A stretch of 43,774 nt of DNA from an uncultured Bacilli bacterium (GTDB lineage: Bacteria > Bacillota_I > Bacilli_A > RF39 > UBA660): contig CALVSP010000004.1 of assembly GCA_944359065.1 (NCBI GenBank), positions 1-43,774 on the forward strand. The letters are read 5' to 3'. The translations under genes and the position numbers were made by a program. Shown here piece after piece: positions 23,337 to 32,484 of the stretch (position 1 is the stretch's first letter; the number at the start of each line of letters is the position of its first letter). The notes beneath the pieces were generated by a model, which saw only the letters and a list, made by a program, of their open reading frames with translations, was not told the DNA's origin and did not search any database.

Positions 23337-25400
23337 TTATTTTGCTATTATAATTTCTACTGTACTTGGGCAGGAAATTGTACCACCTTTAAATCCTCCT
23401 ACATATGAACCAGATGTTGATTCTGCACTAGGATCACCAGTAACTACTATATTTATTCCTGGAAAATTTGTATGAAAATAACTTTCGATTAAGCTTTTTG
23501 TAGTAGTATAATTTTCACCACGATTGAAAATATCATTTAAAGGTCTAATACTGATGCTATAAGATGAACTTTTACAATTGTTTGTATTAGTACTTCCATC
23601 ATCTGAACTTCCTCCTGAAGGTCTAGAACTACTTGAAGATCCACTAGATGGTCTAGAAGATGAATTAGAGTTTGATGTTTTATTAGAGGTACTAGATGTC
23701 TTTTTATCAGTTGCAATAGTTATAGTGATACTATCACCTTTAGATATTTGAGTACCTGAAGCAATACTTTGACCAATAACCTTACCAGCTGATTTAGTAG
23801 AATATTCTTCGATAAATGAACAACTAATACCTAAATTGTTACACTCTTTTTGAACTTCAGATTTAGTTTTATTTGTAAAATCTGGAACAGTTACAGCTGT
23901 TCCTTTAGAAACATATACTGTAATTGTATTATCTAGATTGATATTTGCTCCTTCTTCAATAGATGTTTTAATGATTTTATCTTTTTCTATTTCATCATTA
24001 AATTCTTCTTTAATTTCATATTTAATACCGTTTGTATCAGCCCAACTCTTGAAATCATTAATATTATCAAATTTTTTCATAATGAGTGGACCTTTTGAGA
24101 AGGTAACATCAACGGTTGTGCCTTCTTCAATAATGTCTCCTTCTTTGTAATTACTTTCAATTACACGGCCTGATTTAATTTCGTTATCATATCTATCTGA
24201 ATAGTTGATTTGTAAATTATTTTCAACCATCCATTTTGTTACATAGGCCATTGTTTTGTTTTTTAAGTTTGGAACTTTAATTTCTTTACCTTTAGAAATA
24301 GTTAACGTAACCATTTCATCTGGTTTGACGGTTGTTCCTTGTTTAGGATTACTACTAATGACATGCCCTTTTTCTATGATGTCTGAAAATTCGTATTTTA
24401 ATTCATATAAAATACCATTTCTTCCTAAATATACTTCGGCTTTTAATAAGCTTTCGTTTTTTAAATCTTTTAATTTGATAGGGGATAGGCTTGCTTTGTC
24501 TCCTAATGATACTGTAAATATAATTGGATCACTTCTTTTTATTGTTCCTGTACTGCTTTGAGAGATTACGGTATCTTTTTTAACACTAGTATTTTCTTCA
24601 AAGTTAATTGTAACATTACTTAAGAAATTTTCTTCGACAAATTTTACAACATCGTCAACATTCCAACCAGTCATATCAGCTAAAATGACTTCTTTACTAT
24701 AGTCTGGTCCATTTGATACTACAAAGTCAACTTTGTTAATATCTTTAGTTAATGTTTCTGGTTTCTTGCTTTGACTGATGACACTATATTTTTTAGTGGT
24801 ATCACTGTATTCAAAGTTTTGATCTGTTTTAACATTATTTTCTTCTGTCCAATTAATAGCTTTAGTTAGGTTTTTACTTTCAAAATTAGGCAAATAACTT
24901 TGGGTTGGTAACTTAATGACGTTTGTCATATATAAACCGTTAAAGGTTATTGCACCAAGGACTACCAACGAAGTAACAATAGTTGGAGCAGATTTATTTT
25001 TGAAAAATGATTTTTTAAAACTAACTAAAAAACATGTCATAATGATTAGAAGAAAAAAGGCATTTATAATTTGATATATTTGATGTATTTGGTTTGCAGA
25101 ATCGACAATTAAGTATATGAATAGGGCAATTGTAATAACATATGTCAATGAAAGAAATATATTAGCTGCTTTGGGTTTTTGTATTTCTGTGGCTATATTA
25201 TTTATTTCTTTTTTTTCATGTTTCCTAGGATTCTTATATATGTTTTTTTTGCCATCATCAAAAATTATGCTTTTTAATTCTTGTCTTTTTGCTTCTATCT
25301 CTTTTTCCTTTTCTTGTTGTTTGTTTTTTAGTTCTTCCTCAACTTTTTTTCTTTCTATTCTAGAAGTATATGATGTATTATTTAAGTTTTTATTTTCCAT
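23337..25400 (-). CDS. Membrane protein with about six PASTA repeats and no kinase domain
   Basis: A 687-residue protein. A charged, coiled-coil-like cytoplasmic N-terminus (about 1-75) is followed by three membrane helices (about 78-161). The extracellular part has about six PASTA-like units (about 168-583) ending in strands such as VTLTISKGKE and VTVYVSKGTA. A Ser-rich linker (about 586-627) and a small C-terminal domain with two Cys complete it. PASTA domains usually sit on Ser/Thr kinases (PrkC/StkP) or penicillin-binding proteins and sense muropeptides or lipid II. Here no kinase or transpeptidase motif exists, so it may be a sensor or wall-binding adaptor. An AGGTGG ribosome-binding site precedes the start. 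Confidence 0.82.
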   Translation of the reverse strand: MENKNLNNTSYTSRIERKKVEEELKNKQQEKEKEIEAKRQELKSIIFDDGKKNIYKNPRKHEKKEINNIATEIQKPKAANIFLSLTYVITIALFIYLIVDSANQIHQIYQIINAFFLLIIMTCFLVSFKKSFFKNKSAPTIVTSLVVLGAITFNGLYMTNVIKLPTQSYLPNFESKNLTKAINWTEENNVKTDQNFEYSDTTKKYSVISQSKKPETLTKDINKVDFVVSNGPDYSKEVILADMTGWNVDDVVKFVEENFLSNVTINFEENTSVKKDTVISQSSTGTIKRSDPIIFTVSLGDKASLSPIKLKDLKNESLLKAEVYLGRNGILYELKYEFSDIIEKGHVISSNPKQGTTVKPDEMVTLTISKGKEIKVPNLKNKTMAYVTKWMVENNLQINYSDRYDNEIKSGRVIESNYKEGDIIEEGTTVDVTFSKGPLIMKKFDNINDFKSWADTNGIKYEIKEEFNDEIEKDKIIKTSIEEGANINLDNTITVYVSKGTAVTVPDFTNKTKSEVQKECNNLGISCSFIEEYSTKSAGKVIGQSIASGTQISKGDSITITIATDKKTSSTSNKTSNSNSSSRPSSGSSSSSRPSGGSSDDGSTNTNNCKSSSYSISIRPLNDIFNRGENYTTTKSLIESYFHTNFPGINIVVTGDPSAESTSGSYVGGFKGGTISCPSTVEIIIAK

Positions 25401-25487
25401 ATTACCACCTATAATAATTATACCTTAAAAGGTGATGAAATAATATATTTTAACTGTTTTTTATAATTCATTTTACTTCTGCTTTAC

Positions 25488-25522
25488 AAAATAAAAGAAT
25501 GTTTTAGACACTCTTTTATTTT
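25488..25522 (-). terminator. Terminator overlapping the hydrolase gene end
   Basis: AAAATAAAAGAATG (25488-25501) pairs with CACTCTTTTATTTT (25509-25522) with one mispair that is G-U in RNA. The right arm contains the stop and last codons of the minus-strand hydrolase gene. Confidence 0.75.
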
Positions 25523-26163
25523 AAAAATTTTTTGATTAAAGTCATAGTATGTTCACTATGATCTACGCTAGTTAGAGGGTTATGTAATTTAGAGTTAATA
25601 ACTTCGATGTCGATGTTATCTTTTCTATCAGCTAAATGGTTTAAATAATTTTGCGGTATGAAAATATCGTCTTTAGAGTAAATTATTAGGGTTGGAATAT
25701 TTACTCTTTCAATGGCAAGTGTAGCATATGGCTTTGTTTTATTAAATACAATCAATGATCTTACTTTATCTCCATCTATTTTAGTACTTTGTTCACCAAA
25801 TGGGCTTTGAATAGTTGGCTTAGTTTTAGTTTCTTGCATTTTTCTTTGTTCTTGTTTTGAGTATTCGCCAAATTCAGGTGAAATTAAAACCATTTTTTTA
25901 ATTTTCGAAGATTTTTCGGCGGATAATACACCTAAATTACATCCCATGGAATGACATACAATATTTACATCTTGCCTTAGAGGATTACTTCTTCTAACTT
26001 CATCATTAATGGCAGCATCTAATTTTTCTTTTGAAAATAATGGTAGACCTGCATAACCATAAAAAACATTTGTAAATTTTAAACCACTTTTTTGAAACAA
26101 ACTTCTAATCTGATTGAGTTCTTGATTGTCAGTACTCAATCCTTTAAAATATAAATTATTCAT
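25516..26163 (-). CDS. Alpha/beta hydrolase
   Basis: A 215-residue cytoplasmic alpha/beta-hydrolase. The nucleophile elbow is CHSMGC (Gly-x-Ser-x-Gly variant with Cys in the first position), the acid is in YSKDDIFIP, and the histidine is in SVDHSEHT, so the triad is complete. It lacks a signal peptide. The cap region between strands is short and rich in Lys and Gln (EYSKQEQRKMQETKTK). Carboxylesterase or lysophospholipase activity is possible, but the substrate is unknown. It has its own promoter and is unlikely to share a transcript with the PASTA gene because a terminator lies between them. Confidence 0.78.
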   Translation of the reverse strand: MNNLYFKGLSTDNQELNQIRSLFQKSGLKFTNVFYGYAGLPLFSKEKLDAAINDEVRRSNPLRQDVNIVCHSMGCNLGVLSAEKSSKIKKMVLISPEFGEYSKQEQRKMQETKTKPTIQSPFGEQSTKIDGDKVRSLIVFNKTKPYATLAIERVNIPTLIIYSKDDIFIPQNYLNHLADRKDNIDIEVINSKLHNPLTSVDHSEHTMTLIKKFLK

Positions 26164-26189
26164 TTTATCATATCCTTTCAGGTTACTCC

Positions 26190-26218
26190 ATTATAACATA
26201 AATATGCTTTTTGGTTAA
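26190..26218 (-). promoter_or_regulatory. Promoter of the hydrolase gene
   Basis: On the minus strand, TTAACC (26213-26218), 17 bases, TATAAT (26190-26195). An AAAGGATATG ribosome-binding site follows. Confidence 0.55.
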
Positions 26219-26273
26219 AAATATGTTTGTAAAATAAATTATAATAATTTTGTTAAACGTTGTAAGTTGTTTG

Positions 26274-26299
26274 TTTGACATTAATTAATTAATGTTAAA
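26274..26299. promoter_or_regulatory. 26-nt near-palindrome with TTGACA, candidate operator of the polysaccharide locus
   Basis: TTTGACATTAAT and ATTAATGTTAAA around a central TA form a 26-base palindrome with one mismatch pair. A consensus -35 box (TTGACA, 26275-26280) lies in the left arm. No T run follows, so it is not a terminator. It lies about 68 bases upstream of the flippase promoter. Confidence 0.5.
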
Positions 26300-26341
26300 T
26301 TATTTTGTTTGATTTAAATGTATATTTTTGGTCTAGGAATT

Positions 26342-26370
26342 TTGCTTGAATTTTGTTATACTTATATATA
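26342..26370 (+). promoter_or_regulatory. Promoter of the polysaccharide locus
   Basis: TTGCTT (26342-26347), 17 bases, TATATA (26365-26370). Transcription would begin near 26377, which argues against the first ATG (26378) as the start of the next gene. Confidence 0.6.
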
Positions 26371-26389
26371 GAATTGGATGGTGATGTAT

Positions 26390-27916
26390 TTGCGAACTTT
26401 AAATTCCCTAAAAAATGCATTGGGTAATTTTGCTAATAACATTGTAATTAATTTATTGAAATTTGTTTCTAGAATTATATTTGTTAAAGTGTTGAGTGAA
26501 GTATATTTGGGAGTTAATGGTCTTCTTTCTAATGTTCTTGGTATTTTAGCTTTAGCAGAACTTGGTGTGGGGACAGCAATTAATTATAGCTTGTATAAAC
26601 CTTTATCTGATAACAATATTGAAGAATGTAAAAGTTTAATGAAATTTTATCGTTTAGCTTATAGAATAATTGCATTAGTAGTATTAGTTTTAGGGCTGGG
26701 TTTATTACCTTTTTTACCATTGTTTATTAAAGATACATCTGGAATTGAGAATTTAAATATTATTTATTTAATTTTCTTAGCCAATATGGTTATTGGATAT
26801 TTGTTTTCTTATAAAAGGACTTTGATAACAGCTGATCAAAAAAATTATAAGATAACACCTATTTTGATTTTTTCTAGTTTACTTACTACTGTTGGTCAAA
26901 TAATTATTTTACTCGTATTTAAAAATTATATTTTGTATCTACTTGTTCAAACTGTATGTACTATTTTAGAAAACGTTTTGGTTAATAGATATATAACAAA
27001 CAACTATCCATATTTAAAAGAAATAGATAAAGCTAAAGATTTGGAAAAGAGTGATCTTAAAGAGATTAAAACTAATATAAAGGCATTAATGTTTCATAAA
27101 ATTGGTAATTATGTTTTAACTGCCACTGATAATCTTGTAATTTCTAAGTTTATTGGTATTGTAACTGTTGGTATATATTCTAATTATGTAATGATTCATA
27201 GTGCCGTTAGTAGTTTTATCTATACATTTGTAAGTAATGTTACGGCTTCATTTGGTAATTTAATTGCTGAGGGTAATAAGGAAAAACGTTTTAAAGTTTT
27301 TAAGGAAATGGATTTTATTACATATTGTTTATATGGTGTATCTACTGTTTGTTTACTTTTTACTTTCAATCCTTTTGTAGAATTTGTATTTGGAGGAAAG
27401 TTTGTTTTGCCATTTGCGGTTGTATTGTTAATTATGATAAACTATTATTTAGTTGGGATAAATCAGGTTCCAATTACTGTACAATCTGCTGCAGGAGTGT
27501 ATAAATATGATAGATATGTTCCTATTATTGAAGCAGTACTTAATTTGACTTTGAGTATTATTTTGGTACAATTTATGGGGATTTCAGGAATTTTGCTTGG
27601 AACATTAATCAGTTATTGTTTGCCTTTAATTATAAAACCTTTTATTGTCTTTAAATATGTATTATTTAAAAATATTAGTTTATATTTTAAAGCTTTTTTG
27701 AAACAATTTTTAACTTTGATGTTGTCAGGGCTAATTGTATTTTTGATTTTGAATTTTATTCATGTTGATGTACTATTACAAGTTATAATAAATTTTATTA
27801 TTTCTTTAGTTATTCCAACAATAATTATTATTATTGTTTATAATAAAACTGAGGAGTTTAATAGTGCTAAGGGAAGATTTATTTATTTATTTAATAAAAT
27901 GAGAAAGAGAGTTTAA
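26390..27916 (+). CDS. Polysaccharide flippase (Wzx/MATE-like, MOP superfamily)
   Basis: A 508-residue membrane protein with about 12-14 helices that should move lipid-linked repeat units to the outer face of the membrane. The N-terminus (LGVNGLLSNVLGILALAELG) is typical of Wzx/RfbX and related polysaccharide transporters, and the ADQKNYKITP and AGVYKYDRYVP segments recur in capsule flippases. The frame is open from ATG 26378, but GGTGAT at 26380-26385 is the usual ribosome-binding type in this genome and is well placed before TTG 26390; ATG 26384 is also possible. It is the first gene of the locus. Confidence 0.88.
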   Translation: MRTLNSLKNALGNFANNIVINLLKFVSRIIFVKVLSEVYLGVNGLLSNVLGILALAELGVGTAINYSLYKPLSDNNIEECKSLMKFYRLAYRIIALVVLVLGLGLLPFLPLFIKDTSGIENLNIIYLIFLANMVIGYLFSYKRTLITADQKNYKITPILIFSSLLTTVGQIIILLVFKNYILYLLVQTVCTILENVLVNRYITNNYPYLKEIDKAKDLEKSDLKEIKTNIKALMFHKIGNYVLTATDNLVISKFIGIVTVGIYSNYVMIHSAVSSFIYTFVSNVTASFGNLIAEGNKEKRFKVFKEMDFITYCLYGVSTVCLLFTFNPFVEFVFGGKFVLPFAVVLLIMINYYLVGINQVPITVQSAAGVYKYDRYVPIIEAVLNLTLSIILVQFMGISGILLGTLISYCLPLIIKPFIVFKYVLFKNISLYFKAFLKQFLTLMLSGLIVFLILNFIHVDVLLQVIINFIISLVIPTIIIIIVYNKTEEFNSAKGRFIYLFNKMRKRV

Positions 27917-27919
27917 TAT

Positions 27920-28813
27920 ATGAAACATGCTTATTTGATTATGGCTCATAATGAGCCATATATATTGGAAAAATTATTAAGATTAATTGATGATCAACGT
28001 AATGATATTTATTTACATATTGATAAAAAGTGGAAAAGTTTTGATTTTGATTATTTTAAAAATGTGGTACAAAAAAGTAATATATATTTTACCAAAAGAC
28101 TTGATGTGAGATGGGGTACTTATAGCCAGATTGAATGTGAATTATTATTATTTGAAACTGCTTCTAAAAAAGAAAAATATTCTTATTATCATGTTTTATC
28201 TGGTGTTGATATGCCTTTGACTAGTCAAAATGTAATTCACAATTATTTTGAAAATAATTGTGGTAAGGAATTTATTTGTTTTGATTATCATGATAAAATA
28301 TTACCTAGTGTTTTGGATAGAATAAAATATTATCATTTTTTCATAAAAAATCGTAGATCTTCAAAAAAAATAACAAAAAAAATTTATGGATTATTGTATA
28401 AACTATGTTTAAAAACACAAAAGATATTTAAGGTAAATAGGCTAAAAAAAACAGAATTGAGTATTAGAAAAGGCGCTAATTGGGTTAGTATTACAGATGA
28501 TTTAGTTCAGTATTTACTTAGTCAAAAAAAATTAATAAGAAAAATGTTTAGGCATTCTTTTTGTGCGGATGAAATTTTTTTGCAAACCATAGTTTATAAT
28601 AGCGAATATTATAATCACTTGATTAGTTATAAGGATGATGATAATTTAGCTATTAAACGTTATATTGATTGGAAAAGAGGGGAACCATATACTTTTTCAA
28701 TTGATGATTTTAATGAACTTATTAATAGCAATTGTTTTTTTGCAAGAAAATTTTCTATGTCAGTTGATAAAAAAATAATTGATAAATTGTATGATTATTT
28801 GAAAGGAAAGTAG
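27920..28813 (+). CDS. GT14-family (core-2/I-branching type) beta-N-acetylglucosaminyltransferase
   Basis: A 297-residue cytosolic glycosyltransferase of the 'Branch' family. It has HAYLIMAHNEPYILEKLL at the start, IYLHIDKK, RWGTYSQIECELLLFE, YYHVLSGVDMPL and SFCADEIFLQTI. These are the standard landmarks of bacterial GT14 proteins, which transfer GlcNAc or related sugars to a growing repeat unit. It starts 4 bases after the flippase stop. The exact donor and linkage cannot be read from the sequence. Confidence 0.88.
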   Translation: MKHAYLIMAHNEPYILEKLLRLIDDQRNDIYLHIDKKWKSFDFDYFKNVVQKSNIYFTKRLDVRWGTYSQIECELLLFETASKKEKYSYYHVLSGVDMPLTSQNVIHNYFENNCGKEFICFDYHDKILPSVLDRIKYYHFFIKNRRSSKKITKKIYGLLYKLCLKTQKIFKVNRLKKTELSIRKGANWVSITDDLVQYLLSQKKLIRKMFRHSFCADEIFLQTIVYNSEYYNHLISYKDDDNLAIKRYIDWKRGEPYTFSIDDFNELINSNCFFARKFSMSVDKKIIDKLYDYLKGK

Positions 28814-28815
28814 TT

Positions 28816-29775
28816 ATGGCAAAGTTTAGTATTATTGTTCCAATTTATAATTCAGAAAATTATCTAAAAAGATGTCTAAATAGTTTGATTAATCAAACTT
28901 TTTCAGATATAGAGATTATTTTAGTTAATGATGGTTCTACAGATTGTAGTGAAAAAATTATTAAAGAATACATGAATGATAGTAGAGTTTTATATTTAAA
29001 GAAAAAAAATGGTGGTCAAGCTTCTGCTAGAAATTTGGGTTTAAAAAAAGCTACAGGTGATTATGTTTTATTTGTTGATAGCGATGATTATGTTGAACTT
29101 GATATTTGTGAGAAGTTGTTTCCATTTATTGGTACCTATGATATTGTCGCTTTTGATTATTTTATTACGGTAGATGGAATTGATAATTATTATAAAATAT
29201 TTAATAATAATGTTAGTTGTGAAATTTCTTCTGAAAATTATCTACTTATGGATGTTGGACCATGTAATAAAATGTATAATAGAAATTATTTACAATCTCA
29301 AAATTTTAAGTTTCCTGAGGGAATAATTTATGAAGATTACGCGGCTATACCTCTTCTGGTTAAAGGCGGTCCTAAAGTATATTATTTAAATATGGCTTTA
29401 TTTCATTATGTTCAAGATGATATGTCCACTACGAGAAGTGATGTGTATAAACAAAAATATGAAGATATTTTTAGTGCAACTGAGTATTTATATAATAATT
29501 TAAAGGATTGTGGGTATGATTTGCTGTTAGAATATTTAATTAGTTATCATTTTTTATATTTAGGCTCTCTTAATTTTTACCGTTTCGACAAATTTGAACA
29601 GATAAATAGAATTTCTGAATTTATGATGAACAAATTCCCGAGATGGTATAAGAATGAGTATGTAAAAAAAATGAATTTAAAAAAACGATTTTTGATGCGG
29701 TTATTTTATTTGAAAAAATATAAACTTATCAAGTTTATACAAACTTTGAAGAGGTGTAAAAATGAAACGAAATAA
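28816..29775 (+). CDS. GT2-family glycosyltransferase (EpsH/CpsJ-like)
   Basis: A 319-residue GT-A-fold glycosyltransferase. It has FSIIVPIYNSENYLKRCL, VNDGSTD, the GGQASARNLGL segment and the metal-binding FVDSDDY. A C-terminal part with basic residues may contact the membrane. It lies 2 bases after the GT14 gene and overlaps the next by 14 bases, showing a tight operon. It is one of three similar GT2 genes in the locus; the sugar is unknown. Confidence 0.88.
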   Translation: MAKFSIIVPIYNSENYLKRCLNSLINQTFSDIEIILVNDGSTDCSEKIIKEYMNDSRVLYLKKKNGGQASARNLGLKKATGDYVLFVDSDDYVELDICEKLFPFIGTYDIVAFDYFITVDGIDNYYKIFNNNVSCEISSENYLLMDVGPCNKMYNRNYLQSQNFKFPEGIIYEDYAAIPLLVKGGPKVYYLNMALFHYVQDDMSTTRSDVYKQKYEDIFSATEYLYNNLKDCGYDLLLEYLISYHFLYLGSLNFYRFDKFEQINRISEFMMNKFPRWYKNEYVKKMNLKKRFLMRLFYLKKYKLIKFIQTLKRCKNETK

Positions 29776-31300
29776 ATTTATTAAAATTAGTGTTACTATA
29801 TTATTAATATTGCTTCCATTTTTAGATATGTTAAGGACCACTGATATACGTCATTTTGAGTTATTTGGCATTTCTATAGTTGAAATATTTAATATAATGT
29901 TGATTGGTGGAGCTTTTATTGTAACTTTAACTAAGTGTAATAAAAAGCAAATAATTGGAATCATATGTTATTTGTTTTTGATTTCAATATATATTATCTT
30001 ACATTATAATCATATTATTACATTTGATAAAAATATTTTTCAAAAAGCCAATTTTAATTTTATTACAGAAACATTTTATATTTGTCGTGTTTATTTGTTG
30101 CCTTTAGCTCTATTGTTTGTGTTAATGAATAATAGAGATATATTTGATAAAACATTTTATTTTAGAATTATAAAAATTGTAATTTTCATTATTTCTGGTT
30201 CTATTGTTATACTTGACATATTGAAAATTTCTTATATTTCATATAGTGACACTCATAATTTTGTGGTAAATAATTTGTTTGATTATTTTTTATACCAAGG
30301 TGATTTTAGATTGTTATCAGCGCGAGGATGGTTTGATTCAGCTAATGAGCTTTCAGCTATTATGTTTATGTTATTTCCTATTAATATTTATTTATTATAT
30401 AAAGAGGGTAATAAGAATAATTGGATGCTATTTATTGTTCAATTTATTGCAATGATTTTATTAGGAACAAGGACTTCTGCGGTTGGTTCAGTTCTTGTTG
30501 TAGCTACATCATTTATAGTTTATCTTATTCTAATTTTATTTGGAAAGAATGAAATGAATGTTATTTTTTTAAAGCGATTTTCCATTATATCTTTAATTTG
30601 TATTACTTTTTTTACTATTTCCCCGTTTATGATTTCTCGATTAAATGAGGGTAAAGCTGACTTTTCCGTTAGGAATGTGGAAGCTTATTCTGAGCTGTCT
30701 GTTGAAAGAGATAAAAGTACTTTATCAAAATTATTTGAAAAGTATAAAGATGAATACTTAATAAATGAATTGTTTTTGAAATTATATCCCTTTGAAAATG
30801 ATATTGATTTTTGGATCAAGATTGCTTCTAGAAATAAAGTCTTAAACAATAATAGTAGAATAATGAAGACAGATATTATTAGACGTATTAAAGAAAGAAA
30901 TAATAATACCATGGATACTTATTTAGGTATGGGTTATACTCTAAATATGATGGATCTTGAGAGAGATTATGTGTATCAGTATTATTTGTTTGGCATAATT
31001 GGTGTTATCTTATTAATGAGTCCTTATTTTGTTATATTTATTTATATATGCATTAAATGTTTTAAATATTTTAAAAAGAACTTTAATTTTGAAACTATTT
31101 TGTGTTTGATGGGACCATTATTAGGAATGCTTATTGCTTATTATTCTGGGCATGTATTTGGTTGGGTTAGTCCGATGATGTGGCTTGTAGTTACTTTGTC
31201 TTTAATATTTATTATAGTTAGAAATAACTGTAATAAAGATATGAAAGATATCGTTAAGCTCGAAAAAGAAAATATTAAAAAACTTAAAAAATTAATTTGA
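29762..31300 (+). CDS. O-antigen polymerase/ligase-like membrane protein (Wzy-type)
   Basis: A 512-residue protein with about 10-12 membrane helices and one large soluble loop (about residues 300-385). The features are ARGWFDSANELSAIMF before the loop and LLGTRTSAVGS, which belong to the O-antigen ligase/Wzy family. Given the flippase and glycosyltransferases around it, polymerisation of repeat units on the outer face is the likeliest role. The overlap with the preceding gene supports co-transcription. Confidence 0.8.
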   Translation: MKRNKFIKISVTILLILLPFLDMLRTTDIRHFELFGISIVEIFNIMLIGGAFIVTLTKCNKKQIIGIICYLFLISIYIILHYNHIITFDKNIFQKANFNFITETFYICRVYLLPLALLFVLMNNRDIFDKTFYFRIIKIVIFIISGSIVILDILKISYISYSDTHNFVVNNLFDYFLYQGDFRLLSARGWFDSANELSAIMFMLFPINIYLLYKEGNKNNWMLFIVQFIAMILLGTRTSAVGSVLVVATSFIVYLILILFGKNEMNVIFLKRFSIISLICITFFTISPFMISRLNEGKADFSVRNVEAYSELSVERDKSTLSKLFEKYKDEYLINELFLKLYPFENDIDFWIKIASRNKVLNNNSRIMKTDIIRRIKERNNNTMDTYLGMGYTLNMMDLERDYVYQYYLFGIIGVILLMSPYFVIFIYICIKCFKYFKKNFNFETILCLMGPLLGMLIAYYSGHVFGWVSPMMWLVVTLSLIFIIVRNNCNKDMKDIVKLEKENIKKLKKLI

Positions 31301-31307
31301 TTAGCTG

Positions 31308-31335
31308 TTGATATAATATTATTATTTAGTATAAT
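31308..31335 (+). promoter_or_regulatory. Internal promoter before the acyltransferase gene
   Basis: TTGATA (31308-31313), 16 bases, TATAAT (31330-31335), 16 bases before ATG 31352. An AGAGAGG ribosome-binding site follows. Confidence 0.7.
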
Positions 31336-31351
31336 GTAAGAGAGGTAAATT

Positions 31352-32410
31352 ATGAAAAAATGTAAGACAAGATATTTATATTTAGATTTATTAAAAATTA
31401 TGTCGGCTATTTTTGTCGTTTTTAATCATTACAGTTATGCTATCGTGACAGATTCCTATGTTTCAAAGGTTGCCATGACAATTATGTTTGTTGTATGTAA
31501 AGTGGCTGTTCCAATTTTTATAATGACAACTGGCGCTCTTATTTTAGGAAAAAAAACAGACTATAAAGAGATATTTACAAAACGAATTTTTAGGATTGCT
31601 GTGCCTCTTATTGTTGTATCTGCTATTTATTGTTTTATATTTTCTGATGGGCTAAACATTAGCAATATAGGTAACTTTATTTTTTCATTATTTATGCAAT
31701 ATGATGTTAATTATTCTCCTTATTGGTTATGGTATTTATATACGTTAATTGCTCTTTATATTATGACTCCATTTTTGCAAAAAATGTTAAGAAATTTTAA
31801 AACAAAAGATTATAAAATGTTTTTTCTTTTTTTTGTGATAGGATTAGGGATTTTAAATTTTGTTGTTTCTATATTTAATATTTTTTTTGATATTTCTACC
31901 AATTTTAATTCTGGCTTGTTAAATGTCTTGTTTTCTAATATTGTTGGATTATATGTCTTTGGATTTTATATTTTTAATCACAAGATTACTTTACAGGTAA
32001 AAAATACTTCATGGATTATATTAAGCTTAAGTTTAATTGTGGGTCTCCTTTTTTCTTTTTATGGTGTATATTATAAAGGAGGAACGTTTGATAGTACAAC
32101 TAATTGGTGGGATTTATTCATTATTTTATCTTCTTGTTCAATATTTATTTTATTTAAATATTATTTTGAAAAAATTAAAGTTTGTTCTTTTGTTGATAAA
32201 TTAATTAATGTATGTAGTGGTTCTTCTTTTGGTGTATATTTAATTCATCCATTATTATATGATTATATGCTTAATTTGCCTTTCATAAAAAAAATGTTAG
32301 CAGTAAATTCTATTGTTGGATGTTTATTTATGGTAATTATCTCTTTTTCTTTTTTGACTTTACTTTTTTACTTACTTAGAAAGATACCAATTTTAAAAAA
32401 ATTTTTATAG
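31352..32410 (+). CDS. Acyltransferase 3 family membrane protein
   Basis: A 352-residue membrane protein with about 10 helices. It begins with YLYLDLLKIMSAIFVVFNH, where the catalytic-type His follows the first helix, as in the acyltransferase-3 (OatA/WecH/NodX) family. PIFIMTTGALILG, the central YWLWYLYTLIALYIMTP and GVYLIHPLL match the family too. It should O-acylate sugars of the surface polymer. The gene has its own promoter, so modification may be controlled separately from polymer assembly. Confidence 0.86.
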   Translation: MKKCKTRYLYLDLLKIMSAIFVVFNHYSYAIVTDSYVSKVAMTIMFVVCKVAVPIFIMTTGALILGKKTDYKEIFTKRIFRIAVPLIVVSAIYCFIFSDGLNISNIGNFIFSLFMQYDVNYSPYWLWYLYTLIALYIMTPFLQKMLRNFKTKDYKMFFLFFVIGLGILNFVVSIFNIFFDISTNFNSGLLNVLFSNIVGLYVFGFYIFNHKITLQVKNTSWIILSLSLIVGLLFSFYGVYYKGGTFDSTTNWWDLFIILSSCSIFILFKYYFEKIKVCSFVDKLINVCSGSSFGVYLIHPLLYDYMLNLPFIKKMLAVNSIVGCLFMVIISFSFLTLLFYLLRKIPILKKFL

Positions 32411-32418
32411 CAATCTTG

Positions 32419-32440
32419 AAGTCTTAATGACTTTTTTTCT
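32419..32440 (+). terminator. Weak terminator after the acyltransferase gene
   Basis: AAGTC-TTAAT-GACTT (32419-32433) followed by a T-rich run. The stem is only 5 bp, so read-through into the next gene is likely. Confidence 0.45.
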
Positions 32441-32451
32441 TTTAATTTGTA

Positions 32452-32460
32452 TGTTATAAT
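32452..32460 (+). promoter_or_regulatory. Extended -10 promoter before the pssD-like gene
   Basis: TGTTATAAT at 32452-32460. The first ATG of the following frame (32461) touches this -10 and so cannot be translated from this promoter. Confidence 0.65.
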
Positions 32461-32484
32461 ATGTTAGAAGGTATGGTGATAAAC

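Noticed and set aside
23938..25428. Several plus-strand open frames opposite the PASTA gene
   Set aside because: They are antisense shadows of the AT-rich repeats, without ribosome-binding sites.
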